Shown: positions 1-12,808, numbered from the stretch's first letter. The stretch is DNA of 60,000 bases from Adiantum capillus-veneris (GCA_014529385.2 CM043952.1:149883057-149943056); one strand, 5' to 3'. The notes: generated from the sequence alone by a model not told the origin. Made by a program: numbers and translations.

Positions 1-420
1 GTCCATTGTAGAAGCATAACATTAGGAAAAATATGGACTCTCCATGGGCCTTGTAAGAAACCCTAATCTTAAGGAAGTTTGTTGTGATTAAGGGAGACAA
101 AGGAAATGATGGGGGCTATTTTGGTAGGTCATTTTCTAGCCTTCAAGCCTAGAAAAGGTGGGGTAAGTAGTGACTAGGAGGCTACCTTCTCTCTCTAGCT
201 TTTCAGAATCTCCTAGAGAAAAGGGGGTGTCATAAAGAGGGAGAGGCACCCTTGTACAAAAAGAGAACCCCACCTTTCATTTTTTTCTAAAAACTCGGCC
301 AAAAATAAACCCTAAAAATTTTAAATTTATTGAAATTTTCAAATGTAGTCATTTCCCCCCAAAAAGTGACCCCAAACCTATTCTAATATCAAACAATCAT
401 TTTTTGCCTCCAAAATCCCT

Positions 421-2710
421 TTCTCTCTCTCCATGTCTCCTCTTTGTCTCTCTCACTCCCCTTCCTCAAAGTAGCCATGCCCACCATAGCCAGGACCTGC
501 TACATCTCCCTCTTCATCTAAATGCTAAATCCTCCTTCTCACTCTTATAGAATTTTGCATCTCCCTCTCCATCTACCTGCTAAACCCTCCCTCTCATTCT
601 CACACACTCCTGGATCTGCCTCTTCATCTACCTGCTAAACACTTCCTCTCACTGTCACATTCCTCTCTCCTCTCTTCTTTCTATCCCTGTACCCTCTTCC
701 ATTGTTCACTGTCCTCCCTCAAAAATACCAAGTCTATCGTAAGCCAAGATCTACAGCAACTACCTCTTCATCTACCTCCTCAATCTTCCATTTCAATGTC
801 AGCGTCCCCTCCCCTGACCCTAACCCTTCCCTCCCACTCAACTTCCCCTATCAACCAAGCCCACCTTGATTACAAGCTAATGTAGTTGTCTTCACATCCA
901 CCTTTGCCTCTATTGCATCCCAGAACACTAGTACCCAACTTCTACAAGCTATGGAAAAGACTCTAGCATACCCAACTTCTTGCAAGCTATGGAATAGAAT
1001 ATTTATTTTTCATGTAAGGTGGAGTCACATCACAAACTTTCTAGTTGGAAGGACACAAAAGGGTGCCCCTGGACCACAGGTGGAAACTCCATAGCCATGA
1101 GACAGAGATGGATCCCAAGCATAGGAAGGTCAAGTATGTCAAGCAATGGCGATGTTACTTTACACGAGGGCACTGGTTTCAAACCTGAGTGTATTTGAGG
1201 CAACATTTGAATAATTTAGATTTGTACTCTATACATGCCGATCATGTATCTATAATGCCCAAAGCTATCGACATAGCTTTTACTTTGTAATCTCATAAAA
1301 TCGTGTTTGAGGTGGTCTGCAATGGACATGGTTTTGTAACAACAAGCGCTATGGCTTTAATATATGAAATCTTTGATCTTGCAAATTAGTTTCCATGTAG
1401 AAATTTCTTTGAAGATCTGATTCTTACTGAGGGGTTTGATGCGTATACAAGCGTGTCACATGAATACGGTAAATTATTGGTGAATACTAGGGGTTCATAA
1501 CTAATATAGAAAGTGTTGAACCAATGTTGAGAATTATGCTAGTGGGAAGGATTACCCATCACTCATAAGCCTGCATTAAGATGGGCCATGTAATTGCATC
1601 ATGGTAGCATTTCTGAGGCTGCAAAACTATATCAACTGAGGCATGCTTTTCCATGCATGGGAACCCCCCATATATTTTTTCTCTTTTACCAAAAATATTT
1701 CCCATTATAAGTTACTTTTGATTTTTTCTTCCTTTTTCACAAATGTTTTAGCCTTTATTAAATAAATAATACTTATGCTAATCAATCACGATGTAGCATA
1801 ATAAGTAAGCTTTCTTTGTTGATCTCTCTTTTGACCTTAAAAATATTAAATATATATATTCTAGTATTTTCTAATATATTTTTTTCATGTATGTATATTA
1901 TTCCACTCTACCAAATATTTTACTTACTAGTTTTCATTTTCAAACCTCAACCCCACTTTCAAATTTCAATAATACCTCCATCTAGATGATTGCCAATCTT
2001 TTCAACACTCTAGGTCATGTTTTCATACACATGAAGGAGCTTACACTTGAAGGCAAGAGAGAAGTCCACTCAAAGGGGACCACCAAAAGACTTTTGCAGC
2101 CACAAATAATACATTATTTGGCTGAATTTTTTAAGTAAAGAAGAACCCCGAATCTAAAGGAGCATTCAACATGAAAGATGTAGCTCGTGATCTCAACTTT
2201 TAGCTCAATTTTTTTTCAGAATTTTTGGAGTTATGAACACGGAGATATGATTTTTGTAGTGGACCCCAGTTTTCTCGTGTAATGGTGACACATGCCATCC
2301 CCACTTTTCTTCCTTCTAGAATGGCTATGGTTCTACAAGTCTTCAAGCATGATTACAAGAGACAAGGCTCTTTTAATGAGGTCTTGGCTAGTCTAGAGTA
2401 ATTCTTTCACCATTTTTGGAGGATCCATCCTCATCAACAAATATCCACCTTCGACAACCTCTCTTATAATTTTCTTACCTCTCTCTTCTCTCCCTAATAA
2501 GCGTATGTCTATCCAAAGCTAGACTATTGTAAATATTTCCTATCCTCTACATCCTACCCACATTCTCTCTTTTTCTCTCTCTATTGACTCTGGTATTTTA
2601 AATAATGAGGAGACAAGATGGGAGCCACAGTCACATGCACCCCATTTTCCTAGTCACCAAAGTGGGACACTCACCTCAAATAGAAATATTGCTAAATCCT
2701 TCCCTCTTTC
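421..2710. other. Non-coding stretch, no gene seen
   Basis: The first few hundred bases continue the pyrimidine-rich left arm of the inverted repeat, with short CTCTC-rich repeats built around 'atctccctcttcatcta'. The rest is AT-rich DNA with no reading frame longer than about 60 codons and no motif I recognise. Confidence 0.5.
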
Positions 2711-2712
2711 CC

Positions 2713-2720
2713 TATATAAG
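2713..2720 (+). promoter_or_regulatory. Possible TATA box
   Basis: TATATAAG sits about 30 bp upstream of the AC-repeat tract in a setting (TATATAAGGAGGCC) like that of plant LTR or gene core promoters. No coding region or LTR partner can be linked to it, so this is only a sequence match. Confidence 0.2.
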
Positions 2721-2749
2721 GAGGCCATGAGAGCTCACTTGGGGGAGAG

Positions 2750-2750
<1 letters not shown>

Positions 2751-2806
<56 letters not shown>
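2751..2806. repeat. (AC)28 microsatellite
   Basis: An uninterrupted run of 28 AC units. Confidence 0.95.
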
Positions 2807-2809
<3 letters not shown>

Positions 2810-3709
2810 TCCATACACACTCTTGTGCTACATGCTTGTAGCATGAACCCGAATCACATAATCACAACACTATCATCATCACCATCACCATGCACAAAAG
2901 ATGAGCACCACACCTCCACACCACTTGTAATTAAGGGTTGAAGGCACAATTTCAAGAAGAAGAAGGGTGGACACGCTCGTGATATTCCTCGCCATCAACT
3001 CTCATCTCTCCATTATGCCTCCTACGATCTTGTTCCCTTCTCATTTTTCTGCCATACGCTACCTATTGTATTCATCTTTTGCAAGCAATCAACACACTCC
3101 ATCTTGGTGCCATACTTTGTGTCGCTTTGGATACATCTCATTGTGAGTATGGTATATGCTTGTTCCTTGCCATTTTTTTTTCTGCTTATGTTAAGGTGTG
3201 CGGATTCGCCACCATACACACACACTCTCTCTCCCTCTCATATTCCTATCATCTTGCTACTTCCATCTTGAGGTGTGCGGATTCGCCACCTCTTGTATGA
3301 TAAGTGAGCATACTTGCAAGTTTCCCCTACCTCATTATCTTCCTTACTAACATGCACGAGTAGCCAGCCCACTCACTCATTCACCACTCCTCTCACCTTA
3401 TTCTCCGACCACCCCATTCCACATTTGGGCGTGGATCTTGAAATTGTTTTTCGTGGCATGCTTCATTGTGTATATGTATGCATCCTAGCCGCATATCTTG
3501 CTAGGTGGTGCCCCTATTGTGTATCCCCCATGATGAGGCCATTGTGCATAGTCTTGGTGTAGAGGCCACCGGGTCTATTTTTCACTTCCGCCTCTCACAA
3601 CCAATGCTTCAAAGGTCGCGGCTAGTTGGTTAGTTTAGGAGAGGAGGCAAGGGTGCCTATTCATGCATTGGATGGAAAAGAGGCATGGGATGGGTTTAGA
3701 AAACCTTTA

Positions 3710-3712
<3 letters not shown>

Positions 3713-3770
<58 letters not shown>
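3713..3770. repeat. (TC)29 microsatellite
   Basis: An uninterrupted TC run followed by a short C tract. Neighbouring sequence 2807-4630 holds only short frames with serine and leucine runs that come from the repeats. No gene is supported there. Confidence 0.95.
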
Positions 3771-3772
<2 letters not shown>

Positions 3773-4638
3773 CCCATTTCTCTTTGCTTTCAGCTAGCTA
3801 GCCATGTATGATCAATTATTTTTTGCATAAACTTATAGAGTAGTGTTTTGTATTAATAGAATATTGGCTTATTTATGGGTAGCTTCTTTAAGAATCAAAT
3901 ATCTCTCTCTGTATCTCTCCCTTTTGTGCATGTTATGGCCATTTGCTTCAGCTCTCTTTTGCTAGTAGGCCTTTGTGAGACTAAAAAGTGTCTTGTACAA
4001 CCAAGAAAAGCACCCCCTTTTTCTTTAGTGACCAGAACTAGAGCATACACACTATGGGGCACTATCCTGAAAATCAAAGGGGGGCTTGCAACGCGCAATG
4101 GTATGAGATAGCTATTATTGCATGGTTGAGTGAAGTTTGAACATCCTGTAGGACCATGTCAACCATGCCAAAGAAAGCTGGCACAGATAGAAGGCAAGGC
4201 AAGGGATGCATAGGCCTTGGGAGGCCCAAAAAAAGCCTGCCACAAGGGAGCGCATTTGGGCCTTCCATAGGTCCACCCCCTGCCTTGCCTCCTACTCTTT
4301 GTGCTTGCTTAGTTTTGGGCATGGTGACCTTGGGCCTACAGGATAACCATGAACATCCATCCAAAGAAGCATTTTACAAAACTATAGCTCATATGATATA
4401 TCTAGAAAAAGAAAACTCATCCTCTACTACAAATGGATATAGATGGCTCACCATGTGCATGATGCATTCTCTACTCATTCTCTGCTATATAGATGGCTCA
4501 AAGTATACATGATGCATACTCAATTAGCAAGCAATCCAAGGAGTAACTTGTCTTGGGTTTGATCCATGTATCATGTCATTTATCCATCATAAGAGTGTAT
4601 CCTCAATAAAGGGGAAATTCCCTTGAGTTCCAAAAGGG

Positions 4639-4860
4639 TCTCTCTCTCTCTCTCTCTCTCTCTATCCCTAGTTATCTATCTATTTATCTATCTTTGTGTT
4701 TTTTATCTACATGTGTATCTATCTATCTATTTATGTATCTATCAAATTATCTATCCATCTATCTATCTATTAATGCATTTATCTATATCTATTTCTTTGT
4801 TTGTCTGTTTATCCTCCATCTATCTATGTACAATATATATATGTATATCCCCTATCTCTA
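4639..4860. repeat. (TC)n followed by imperfect TATC-type microsatellite
   Basis: A TC run at 4639-4663 passes into a long imperfect array of TATC/TATT units to about 4860. The open frames over it (Leu/Ser, then Tyr/Ile/Leu) are translations of the repeat and not a protein. Confidence 0.85.
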
Positions 4861-5012
4861 TCTTGTTTGTTCGCTCTCTTTTCTTTATTTTGATTTCATA
4901 GTCTGCGTTCCTTGGGGATTTCAAAGAACACAAGCTTATGGTTGAACTTACACAAATTCATATCAAATACAACATAATAGGATGCCATTGCATTATTCAT
5001 GGCAAAGGTAGA

Positions 5013-5326
5013 ACGAAGTGTTTGCACAATGCCAAGAGGGGATTCATGTGTGTGCTTGCAAACATGAGGGAATATGATTGTTGTATCTTTCTTGGATTAG
5101 GTTTGAGTGTGTTCTTTCAAAAATTTGAAGCCTGCCAAATATATTGAGATAAACTCTAAGTGCTCATGAACTAAATGTTTGTTCAATGCCAAAGGAGGTT
5201 CATGTCTATGCCTGCAACACAAGATAATATGATTGCTCTATCTTGCTTAGATTAGTCTTGAGTATGGGATTCTTCTAAGAATTTAAAGCTTGCCACCATT
5301 TTGAGATAAAATTTAAGTGCTCATAC
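5013..5326. repeat. Two-copy tandem duplication, 157-bp unit
   Basis: The segment beginning near GTTTGCACAATGCC (5020) recurs at 5177 as GTTTGTTCAATGCC. Collinear similarity continues through the 'ttgagataaa' blocks at about 5145 and 5301. The copies are clearly diverged. Confidence 0.75.
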
Positions 5327-5339
5327 AACAGAAAATGAA

Positions 5340-6430
5340 TCAAACTTGACCTTTGAGATTAGATGGCTTACTAGATCTACATGCAGGCACATTGAAAAGG
5401 TGTCCTTGCTACCAAAAAATCAATTTACTTGATCAATTCACTTATGAGCACCAAAAATTTGGCAGGAAGCACAATACCCATACAAGATTAGATGAAACAA
5501 AAATTGATCACAAGCACAACATCATATAGTTGAAGATTAACTAGAGTGGACAAAAATGTAATGAAACAAGAGTGCTTTCTATTCAAGTAGTTTCATTACA
5601 AAGTTTGTAGCTTGGCTACAATAATAGCTTGGGATGTTATGTACTGGATCAAATACATTGAATGGAATATAGACTGAGACAATTGCTATGCTCTTAGTAG
5701 GGCTTGTCTCATCATTGATAACTCCATGGACCTCCATATCCACAAGTATACACACCAAACAAAGACTGTTTAGAATGATCTTCTGATTGGAGAAGTCGCA
5801 CTTTCCACTTGACACCAAACCAAGTTGAGCCCAAGCATCCACTGCAGTAACATCCTATAATACAACAAATATGGTGTTAGCTACTATAGTTTAAATTAAT
5901 ATACATTGTTGAGTTATATAGATTAGTTCTTATCTATAGCATGCACAACCATAAAGGTACCCGAGAGGCATTCAAGCGGTTGCTTTGCAAGTAAGCTGGA
6001 TAAAAAAATACGTTCACAAATACCGTTGTTAAAAAATATGAACACATGCAAATTAAAGAGGACATACCCATAAGATGACTTAGCATTAGACTTACAATGA
6101 GGTGAAAATTGGTTTGAAGCTCTTTGCAAGTGGATCTCAGCTACACTATACACATGTTGAGTGATGGCCACCATCCCAGGTTTTGTTTTGAAAGCCATTA
6201 GTCTTCACTTCCAATGGCGTTCCAGTATGCCTCGACATTGTACTCCATGAGGACCAACACTGAACGGTTGCATGTAGACCCATGAGCCTTCCTAAATACC
6301 TGTGGGATCCATTCCACCTTCGAGCTCTTTGTGTTGTGCAGTATGACCTTTTGTATCTCCAACTTGGGTTTTCTATGCGTGGTATGGGTGGACATTCTTG
6401 GGAAGAGGTCGGGTGGCCACACAATAGAGA
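5340..6430. other. Unassigned stretch with short open frames
   Basis: On the - strand, frames at 5579-5842 and 5923-6494 are open for 87-98 codons. They include a peptide with VEWIPQVFRKAHGS and MEYNVEAYWNAIG, which reads like real but broken coding sequence. I do not recognise a family. It could be cargo or a decayed gene of the surrounding inverted-repeat element. Confidence 0.3.
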
Positions 6431-6924
6431 GAGATTGGGAAGGGGGAGGGGGGTGAGGGTTGGAGAGAAGGATAGTGAGGTCTACATAGTACAAAGAGAA
6501 TGAAGGGGAGAAAGGGAGAGATAGAGAGGATGGAGAGTGAGATTTTGGCTATGGTGGGATAGTGATGAGCTTTGGGCTATGGTGGGCTGCACAGCACAGA
6601 GAGAATGGAGGGGGGAGGGGAGGGAGAGCTAGAGAAGATGAAGAGTGAGCTTTTGGCTATGGTGGGGTTGACTGCAGAGAGAGAGAGTGAGGGGAGGGGA
6701 GGGGACAGGGGAGAGAAGATTGTGGGAGAGATAGAGAGAGGGAATTTGAAGAGAAAAAGTGACTTTTTGATGTTTGGTTATGTTTTGGGCAATTTTGGAG
6801 GGAAAATGGTCATTTTTGAGACTTTTCAAAAATTTCAAAGTTTGAGGGTTTTTTGACCTGCGCGATTTTTCTTTTGGGGTCCCTTTTTGTCAAGGGTCCC
6901 TCTCTAGGCTTTATGACACCTCTT

Positions 6925-6945
6925 CCCCCCCCCCCCCCCCCCCCC
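6925..6945. repeat. C21 homopolymer
   Basis: Twenty-one consecutive C, then T and eight more C. The - strand is a G21 tract. It lies inside the right inverted arm next to a purine-rich stretch (about 6420-6760 on the + strand). Confidence 0.95.
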
Positions 6946-7133
6946 TCCCCCCCCTAGTCCACCTCCCCTTTCTCTCTAGGAATCAAGCATTGAAGAGGGG
7001 GACAAATAGGCTGCCCCCCTATCTCTCCTTAGGCTATAGGTGATATCCCAAGAGCCCTTTCATTGGTACTCCACTAACCCTTCCCTAATCAAAAGGGCCT
7101 TAGGAGAGTCCATATTTTTCCTAATGATGGTGA

Positions 7134-7930
7134 GTCTTCTGTTTATTATGAAGCGTATGTACAAGGTAAGTAGAATGGTGAGGTTCTAAATTAGGGAATA
7201 ATACTTAGATTACCAAAGGGAGAAAACCTAGTGGGAAAAAAGTGCCTTTGAGATACATGCATTATTGGAGTACTTATTAGCATGGGAAATATTGATACAG
7301 TACTGAAGGAATTATTTGCTGATTGATATGGAAATAAAACGGTAACAAATATGTGAGGGTAGCATGATGGAGCATTGGTTTGTTTCCTATTGTAGTCCAC
7401 TCAAGGTGCATAGACGGAAGCAAAAAAGAGTGTCTAATGCATATGTCCAATGATGGGACATCCTATATTATGCATACACAGAGCTGCATGGAAAAACAAT
7501 ATGCTGTGTAAGAAAGATGTTTGAGGGGTTCTTCAGAAAGAAGGTGTGGCTATAAAAGCATATGTCGTGGCTTTACAAGCTGGCACCCCTTTAAGAAGGG
7601 TTTTTGTTGTTGAGGTTATGCGCTCTCATCTTACTTTACACTGTGTGTGAGTGTTGGAATTTATGTCACTCCACCATGATTAAGTTTATAGACTTTGACT
7701 CTTATGCTTATCTCATCCAGCATGAGCGACACGACTTAGATATGCTCAACTCTTCCAGATTGAGCATAAGCCTAATAATTACGACTCTTTGCATAGAGTT
7801 TATTATGACTTGAATCTTTGAGAATAACGCTTTGCTCATTTCACTGCTCAGCAACCCAACTTGACTTTCTACATCCTTGTGCTTACCACATACATTTCTT
7901 CTGGTAAAAGAAACCTTGAAGCCTCAAAAA
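7134..7930 (-). repeat. Stray copy of the LTR-element 3' module (copy 1)
   Basis: This stretch is collinear with 13015-13865 in element 2 and about 37005-37640 in element 1. Shared landmarks are the 'accaaagggagaaaacctagtgggaaaaaagtgcctttg' type block near 7213, the 'tgcatacacag' block near 7480, and two stem-loops near 7705-7767. Strand is assigned from the orientation in those elements. No LTR is recognisable beside it and its left end abuts the right inverted arm, so it is probably a truncated relic of a third family member. Confidence 0.7.
7742..7767 (-). other. Conserved stem-loop in the shared 3' module (copy 1)
   Basis: ATGCTCAA pairs with TTGAGCAT around the loop CTCTTCCAGA, an 8-bp stem. 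A related hairpin lies just before it (about 7705-7727). Both recur in the copies at 13629-13650 and 37502-37525. Confidence 0.55.
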
Positions 7931-8095
7931 GTGTACTATAGAAATCTGAAACTCTTATTGATAACAAATGTGACACTCAATAGTACTTAAGGGCCAACTC
8001 AAAAGCAAGAGAAGTACATGATCATATTCTATATTTGGTGGCTACTTTGCGTCACCTTGTAGCAAGTCGTAAACTCATCATGCCTAATCAACCAA

Positions 8096-8409
8096 AGCCA
8101 CTCTTGGCATATTTAGTAGCGCAACAATAAGTGGAATTGTGGGATCTTCCAAGCAATTTAGCAACCAAGAATCTCGCTTCTTAATCTCAATATTTAGCAT
8201 TCCAAGCAATAAATTTGATGGATTGGAGTTCAACTCTTTAGCTCAAAGGACAAGCCACCCTTGGCATATTTAGTAGTGCAACAATAAGTGGAATTGTGGG
8301 ATCTTGCAAGTGATTCAGCAACCAAGAATCTCGCTTCTTAATTTCAATATTTAGCATTCCAAGCAACAAATTTGATGGATTGGAGTTCAAATGTTTAGCT
8401 CAAAGGACA
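8096..8409. repeat. Two-copy tandem duplication, 157-bp unit
   Basis: Unit 8096-8252 is repeated at 8253-8409 with few changes (TTGGCATATTTAGTAG and CAAGAATCTCGCTTCTTAAT occur in both). The sequence up to about 9520 holds only short frames and no gene I can support. Confidence 0.9.
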
Positions 8410-8969
8410 AGGATCTTTGGTCTATTTTGCAATTATTGGATAGCCAATGCATATCATGGCTGCATCAAGCAAGCACACACTTACACAATTGTTTTTGGCA
8501 TAGTTATTGGACTTTTGTTTTCAAGAATTTTGGTTTTTGGCCTACATAAGTCCATAGGGGGGAGTGGGATTTTTTGGTGTAAATCCTTGAGGATTGGATT
8601 TGATTGCTAGATGTTCTTCACATGGAATAAGAGGGTCTTTGGGCTTTGAGAGTCCCGTCCTACCAAGGGTTTACAGGGCCTAGATGTGCCACAACTACTT
8701 TCTTAAGTGCTTAGAGGGATTGCAAGGGAAAGACACAAGTGTTGTGGCTACTAGAAGGCAAATAAATTTCTTTCAACACAAGCTCTCAATACCAAAGATC
8801 AAACGGCACAACACACCATATATAGAGTGTTTCTTGGATAGCTAGTCAAATTTGTTGAAGCTTTTACTATGTAAAGCAAGGAAAAGTGGAGGTATGGCTC
8901 TAATGTGTGTGTACGGGGCTACCACTTATTGCATGGCATGTGGGAGTGCATGCCTCTCTCTCTTTCTTT

Positions 8970-8972
<3 letters not shown>

Positions 8973-9039
<67 letters not shown>
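8973..9039. repeat. (TC)n microsatellite, 67 bp
   Basis: An uninterrupted TC run. The Ser-Leu and Arg-Glu open frames across it are translations of the repeat. Confidence 0.95.
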
Positions 9040-9042
<3 letters not shown>

Positions 9043-9527
9043 TGTGTACCTTATGTAGGCCATCATGAGCCCTCACCTTCTTTAAAAAGAAAAGAAATTT
9101 ATGTTTAAGGGGGACTTTCCCACAAATTTGAATAAGCTCTTGAATGGAGCTCTTTTCCATAGCCCTTGCACACTAACCGTACTCTTGGGGGCTTTTTGCA
9201 CCAGAATATATTTCTCAACCAAAAAGGAAATTGGCACATGATGATCATCATGCACTATCAACATGTAACTTCAAAATAGTCGGTCCACACATGAACACTT
9301 TTTTTGGCCTTTACATCCTCAACGGAGAGGTGTTTTCTCAAAATGCTTTTAGTGAAGCAATCAAAGGAGGAAATGATTGCGAATGGGAGGAGGCATTGTT
9401 GCAACAAAGATTAAGAAAAAGCAAAAGAAGAAGTAGAAGAAGCACCAACAACCATGTTCTCTGTGATTATTACATCGATGGTCTTTAAAAATATGCTGCC
9501 TTGTCCTTTTTTGATGGTGGAAGTATA

Positions 9528-9832
9528 TGTTAGGTTACAGGCCAGTGGCCAGTGTCGGGCAACCACCCATCTTTACATTCTTTGGATATAATGGAAACAA
9601 TAAAGAGTTGAAAGTTCTTCCTCTCATAAGTTCCACCAATAATGTGTCTCCTTCTCCCTCCCCCTTCTCTCCTTCCCTCTCTTCCATCTTTACATTCTTT
9701 GGATATAATGGAAATAAGAAGGAGTTGAGAGTTCTTCCTCTCATAAGCTCCACCAAGATTGTGTCTCCTTCTCCTTTTCCCTTCTCTCCTTCCCTCTCTT
9801 GAATCCTGCACTCTTTGGATCCTCAACCCACA
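9528..9832 (+). repeat. Copia 5' LTR remnant with 117-bp tandem duplication
   Basis: The tRNA-Met primer site begins three bases after a CA end at 9832, and TG at 9528 is a possible LTR start. Inside, 9568-9684 is repeated at 9685-9800: 'catctttacattctttgg' and 'agttcttcctctcataag' occur in both copies. The left border is a guess because there is no 3' LTR to compare. Confidence 0.45.
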
Positions 9833-9834
9833 AG

Positions 9835-9846
9835 TGGTATCAGAGC
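9835..9846 (+). other. Primer binding site, initiator tRNA-Met type
   Basis: TGGTATCAGAGC is the canonical complement of the 3' end of plant initiator methionine tRNA, used by most plant copia elements. It marks the 5' end of the internal region of the element whose coding relics lie at 22-26 kb. Confidence 0.9.
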
Positions 9847-10372
9847 TCGGGAATCCCTACTCTACCCGCGTGTACAGCCCTCCCGTAGCAAGCATGGAAC
9901 TTTGTGAGCTTTTGAAGTTCTACAAGAAATTGAAAGCCAGAGAATCTTGAGCAAGCTAGTTAAGCTGTAGGTGAATTGGGCAATGAACCAACCTTGGTAG
10001 AGCTCAAGGAAGTGAATCAAGTGAGAGAATCAGGCAGTAGAGCTAACGAATTGGACATTTTTGGCAGCAATCAACATTCATAAGCTTTGAAAATTATGAG
10101 CATCAAGAAATTGGGGGGAAATTAAAACAATCAGCATTATTGAGCAAGATAGTGAGAGGAGTCGATAGTGAGCTCTTGGAGAATTGGGGAAATTAGCAAC
10201 CAACAAGTAGCATTAATTTGCTAAGCAAAGCTGGGAGTCAATACGAGATGCAGTGTTGGAGTGTAGAGGGAGTCGATTGAGCAAGGCAAGGCGAGCTAAG
10301 TCAATCGAGCATTGCAAAGCCTTGGAGCTTTAGCCACACACACACACTCGGCCCCATCATTAGACAGAGCTT

Positions 10373-11344
10373 GCAACAGTTTGAGAGAGGTAGAAGAAGA
10401 TCAAATTTTTCTTAAAATTAACACTCAAGTTGAGTGTGTGTGTGTGTGTAGGGGATTTTTCCCACACTCTCAAGTTAAGAGAGAGAGAAATTTTTGAAGT
10501 GCAACTGACGTAGTGGTTGAGCACCATGCAAGGGCAGCTCATACACACATAAGGCCTTAACCGAACACTGAAACACTCATAGCTCAAAGAGCACTCTCAC
10601 CATCAGAGTTTAGGCATTCTCTTACAGCTTAGCATTGGTTTTGATACCGTTTTGGCGGCTATTCGGCTAGTGTACTTTTGTCTGGCGGTGGAAGGCGACA
10701 TCGGATTCATTTTTTGGCATCAACTTTATTGAAGATCTACTAACGATCTCTTTGCATGTGCACATGAGGTACCTCTGTCATAGAGGAGTGACACCTGACA
10801 TCCGCATCAAGCACATTTTCGATGGTGGAAATTGGTATCGACATTTTTAGGCATCAACTTTGACACCTGACATCCGCATCGAGCACATTTCCATCCGTCG
10901 GTGGAAATTTGCAATAGTTTGACAGAGGTAGAAGAAGATCAATTTTTTCTCAAAATTAACACTCAACTTGATGTGTGTGTAGGGGATTGTTCCCACACTC
11001 TCAAGTTAAGAGAGAGATAAATTTTTGAAGTGCAACTGACACAGTGGTTGAGCACCATGCAAGGGTAGCTCATACCTCAAAGAGCACTCTCACCATCAGA
11101 GTTAAGGCATTCTCTTACAGCTTAGCATCGGTTTTGATATCATTTTGGCGGCTATTTGGCTAGTGTACTTTCGTCAGACGGTGGAAGGCGACATCGGCTT
11201 CATTTTTTGGCATCAACTTTGTTGACGATCTACTGACGATCTCTTTGCATGCACACACGAGGTACCTCTGTCATAGAGAAGTGACACCTAACATCCGCAT
11301 CAAGCATATTTCCATCTAGTGGTGGAAATTGGCATTGAAATTCC
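10373..11344 (+). repeat. 538-bp tandem duplication in the copia leader
   Basis: The segment from GCAACAGTTTGAGAGAGG (10373) restarts at 10911 as GCAATAGTTTGACAGAGG. It repeats collinearly through 'gcaactgac', 'ttggcggctatt', 'ggcatcaacttt' and 'aggtacctctgtcatagag'. The second copy is shorter. The stretch 9847-11886 is the untranslated leader and I see no gene in it. Confidence 0.8.
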
Positions 11345-11886
11345 TAGTCTACACAGACGTGCAGGCTATACGGGGTTTTCAAGCCCACATACACCATTTT
11401 CTCTAGGTTTTTAGACACTTACATGCACAATGCTTTCATAGGTTCTTTTGATAGTCATTTTGGTGATCGTTTCTCTGTGGATGACCATGCGTTGACAAAT
11501 GCATGTTTGTTTGAGAACACATAGTTCCATTAGCTCTTTTGATAGAAGATATCCCCGCAAGGACCCTTTTTTACTACACTTAGCAGCTCTTTGTGCTTGT
11601 TCATGCACGATCACTCATGTACGTTGAGTTGTGGTTACTGCCTTTGTACGTCTTTTGTGGTGCCATTTTTGCTTGACATTTTGGTAATTTTTCCCACCTA
11701 GTTTTGAGACTCGGATTGGAAGAGCCCTTTCTAAGACTGTGGCTAGTCATTTTGATCTGCTTAGCCTTTGGAGGGTCGTTGCGTGAGGTTTTCTTTGAGC
11801 TCGGGTATTCTCAAATGTTGAGATACCTTTGGTGATACAGGTTGCTGGACTTCTTCTCACACGATACCCCTACTATAGGATATGTA

Positions 11887-12808
11887 TGTTGGGGGTTCCA
11901 TCGTTGCAATAGCTCCAATGACCAACAAAATTATCAATCCGGAGGGATGAGCTACTTGGCTAGGGCATGGAAACACTCACATGGTTAGTGAGCTAATCGT
12001 GGCAACACAAATGGTTACTCTATGAGGTGAGCTTCTCGGCCTATGGAGGAGCTAAGCCGCACTGAAGGGCAATCTTCATATCCACTTCTGTTCACCTCTA
12101 ATCAACCCAATCACACACACTACAATTGCAAGACGCACACAACACTAATCCTATCATGCAACACACTAATCGCAAGCACACACACATAGATCTATTGAGC
12201 ACCACACTCCAATCAAACCTACATGCACACACAAGCAAAAGAGGGCAATCACACAAGATTAGAGAGGGATTAACCACTAATTAGTTAAGATCTAGTTAAT
12301 CTAAGCATCATAGGCAATCATAAGATGTAAGAGAGAGGCATAGTGAGAGAGAATGAATTATTGATTAGTGTTAATTAAGTCTCATGAGCAAGAAGAAGCT
12401 CAAGGACTCCATAGCCACACACCTCAAGAGCTCTCACCAAAGAGTACTCTCAACAAATGACTTGAGAACCCTAATTTCTTTTACACACTGCCTTATATAT
12501 CTAGGATAAAAATATGCAATGTCCGCGCGCCCAAGGCCTTTAGGGCTCACCACCTACTGAATCTGCAACCTAGGCACAGTAAGTGATCTATCCTTTACAA
12601 CTTGGAACTCCCATTGAGCTCGTAACACATTAACAATATTACAATGGTTTGAAATAAATCGGAAATTTTACAGTACGTGACCATTTTGGAAAAACATGGA
12701 AAATGTGTAACTCCAATCTTTACTGCTTCTTTGCATTCATCCTTGATGTGCATCCGTACATCTTCAATCTTTAGTAGATTCTGTTAACTGACGTTGACTC
12801 AGTTAACA
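11887..12808 (-). repeat. Element 2 3' LTR (922 bp)
   Basis: Left LTR by coordinate and 3' LTR in the element's own direction. It is bounded by TG...CA with ATGTA outside and the polypurine tract inside. It lacks the ~80-bp duplication present in the other LTR. Confidence 0.9.

Larger units (their letters stand above)
21..7125. mobile_element. Candidate old long-TIR element (inverted arms only)
   Basis: Two long inverted arms bracket this stretch. Bases 21-46 match the reverse complement of 7101-7125 (ATTAGGAAAAATATGGACTC). The block around 226-256 (GTGTCATAAAG... CACCCTTG) matches the reverse complement of about 6888-6920. CCCACCATAGCC at 479-490 matches GGCTATGGTGGG at 6655-6666, both about 459 bp from their own ends. 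The arms are therefore at least 460 bp, diverged and collinear. Long arms of this kind occur in Mutator-like and foldback elements, but no transposase is recognisable inside and no target duplication is visible at these borders. The alternative is two unrelated insertions of one repeat family in opposite orientation. Confidence 0.4.

Noticed and set aside
3626-3811. Open frames with long Leu/Ser or Arg/Glu runs across TC tracts (also at 4623-4901, 8852-9160, 28838-29319)
   Set aside because: They are translations of microsatellites and change reading only with the repeat unit; no independent coding signal.
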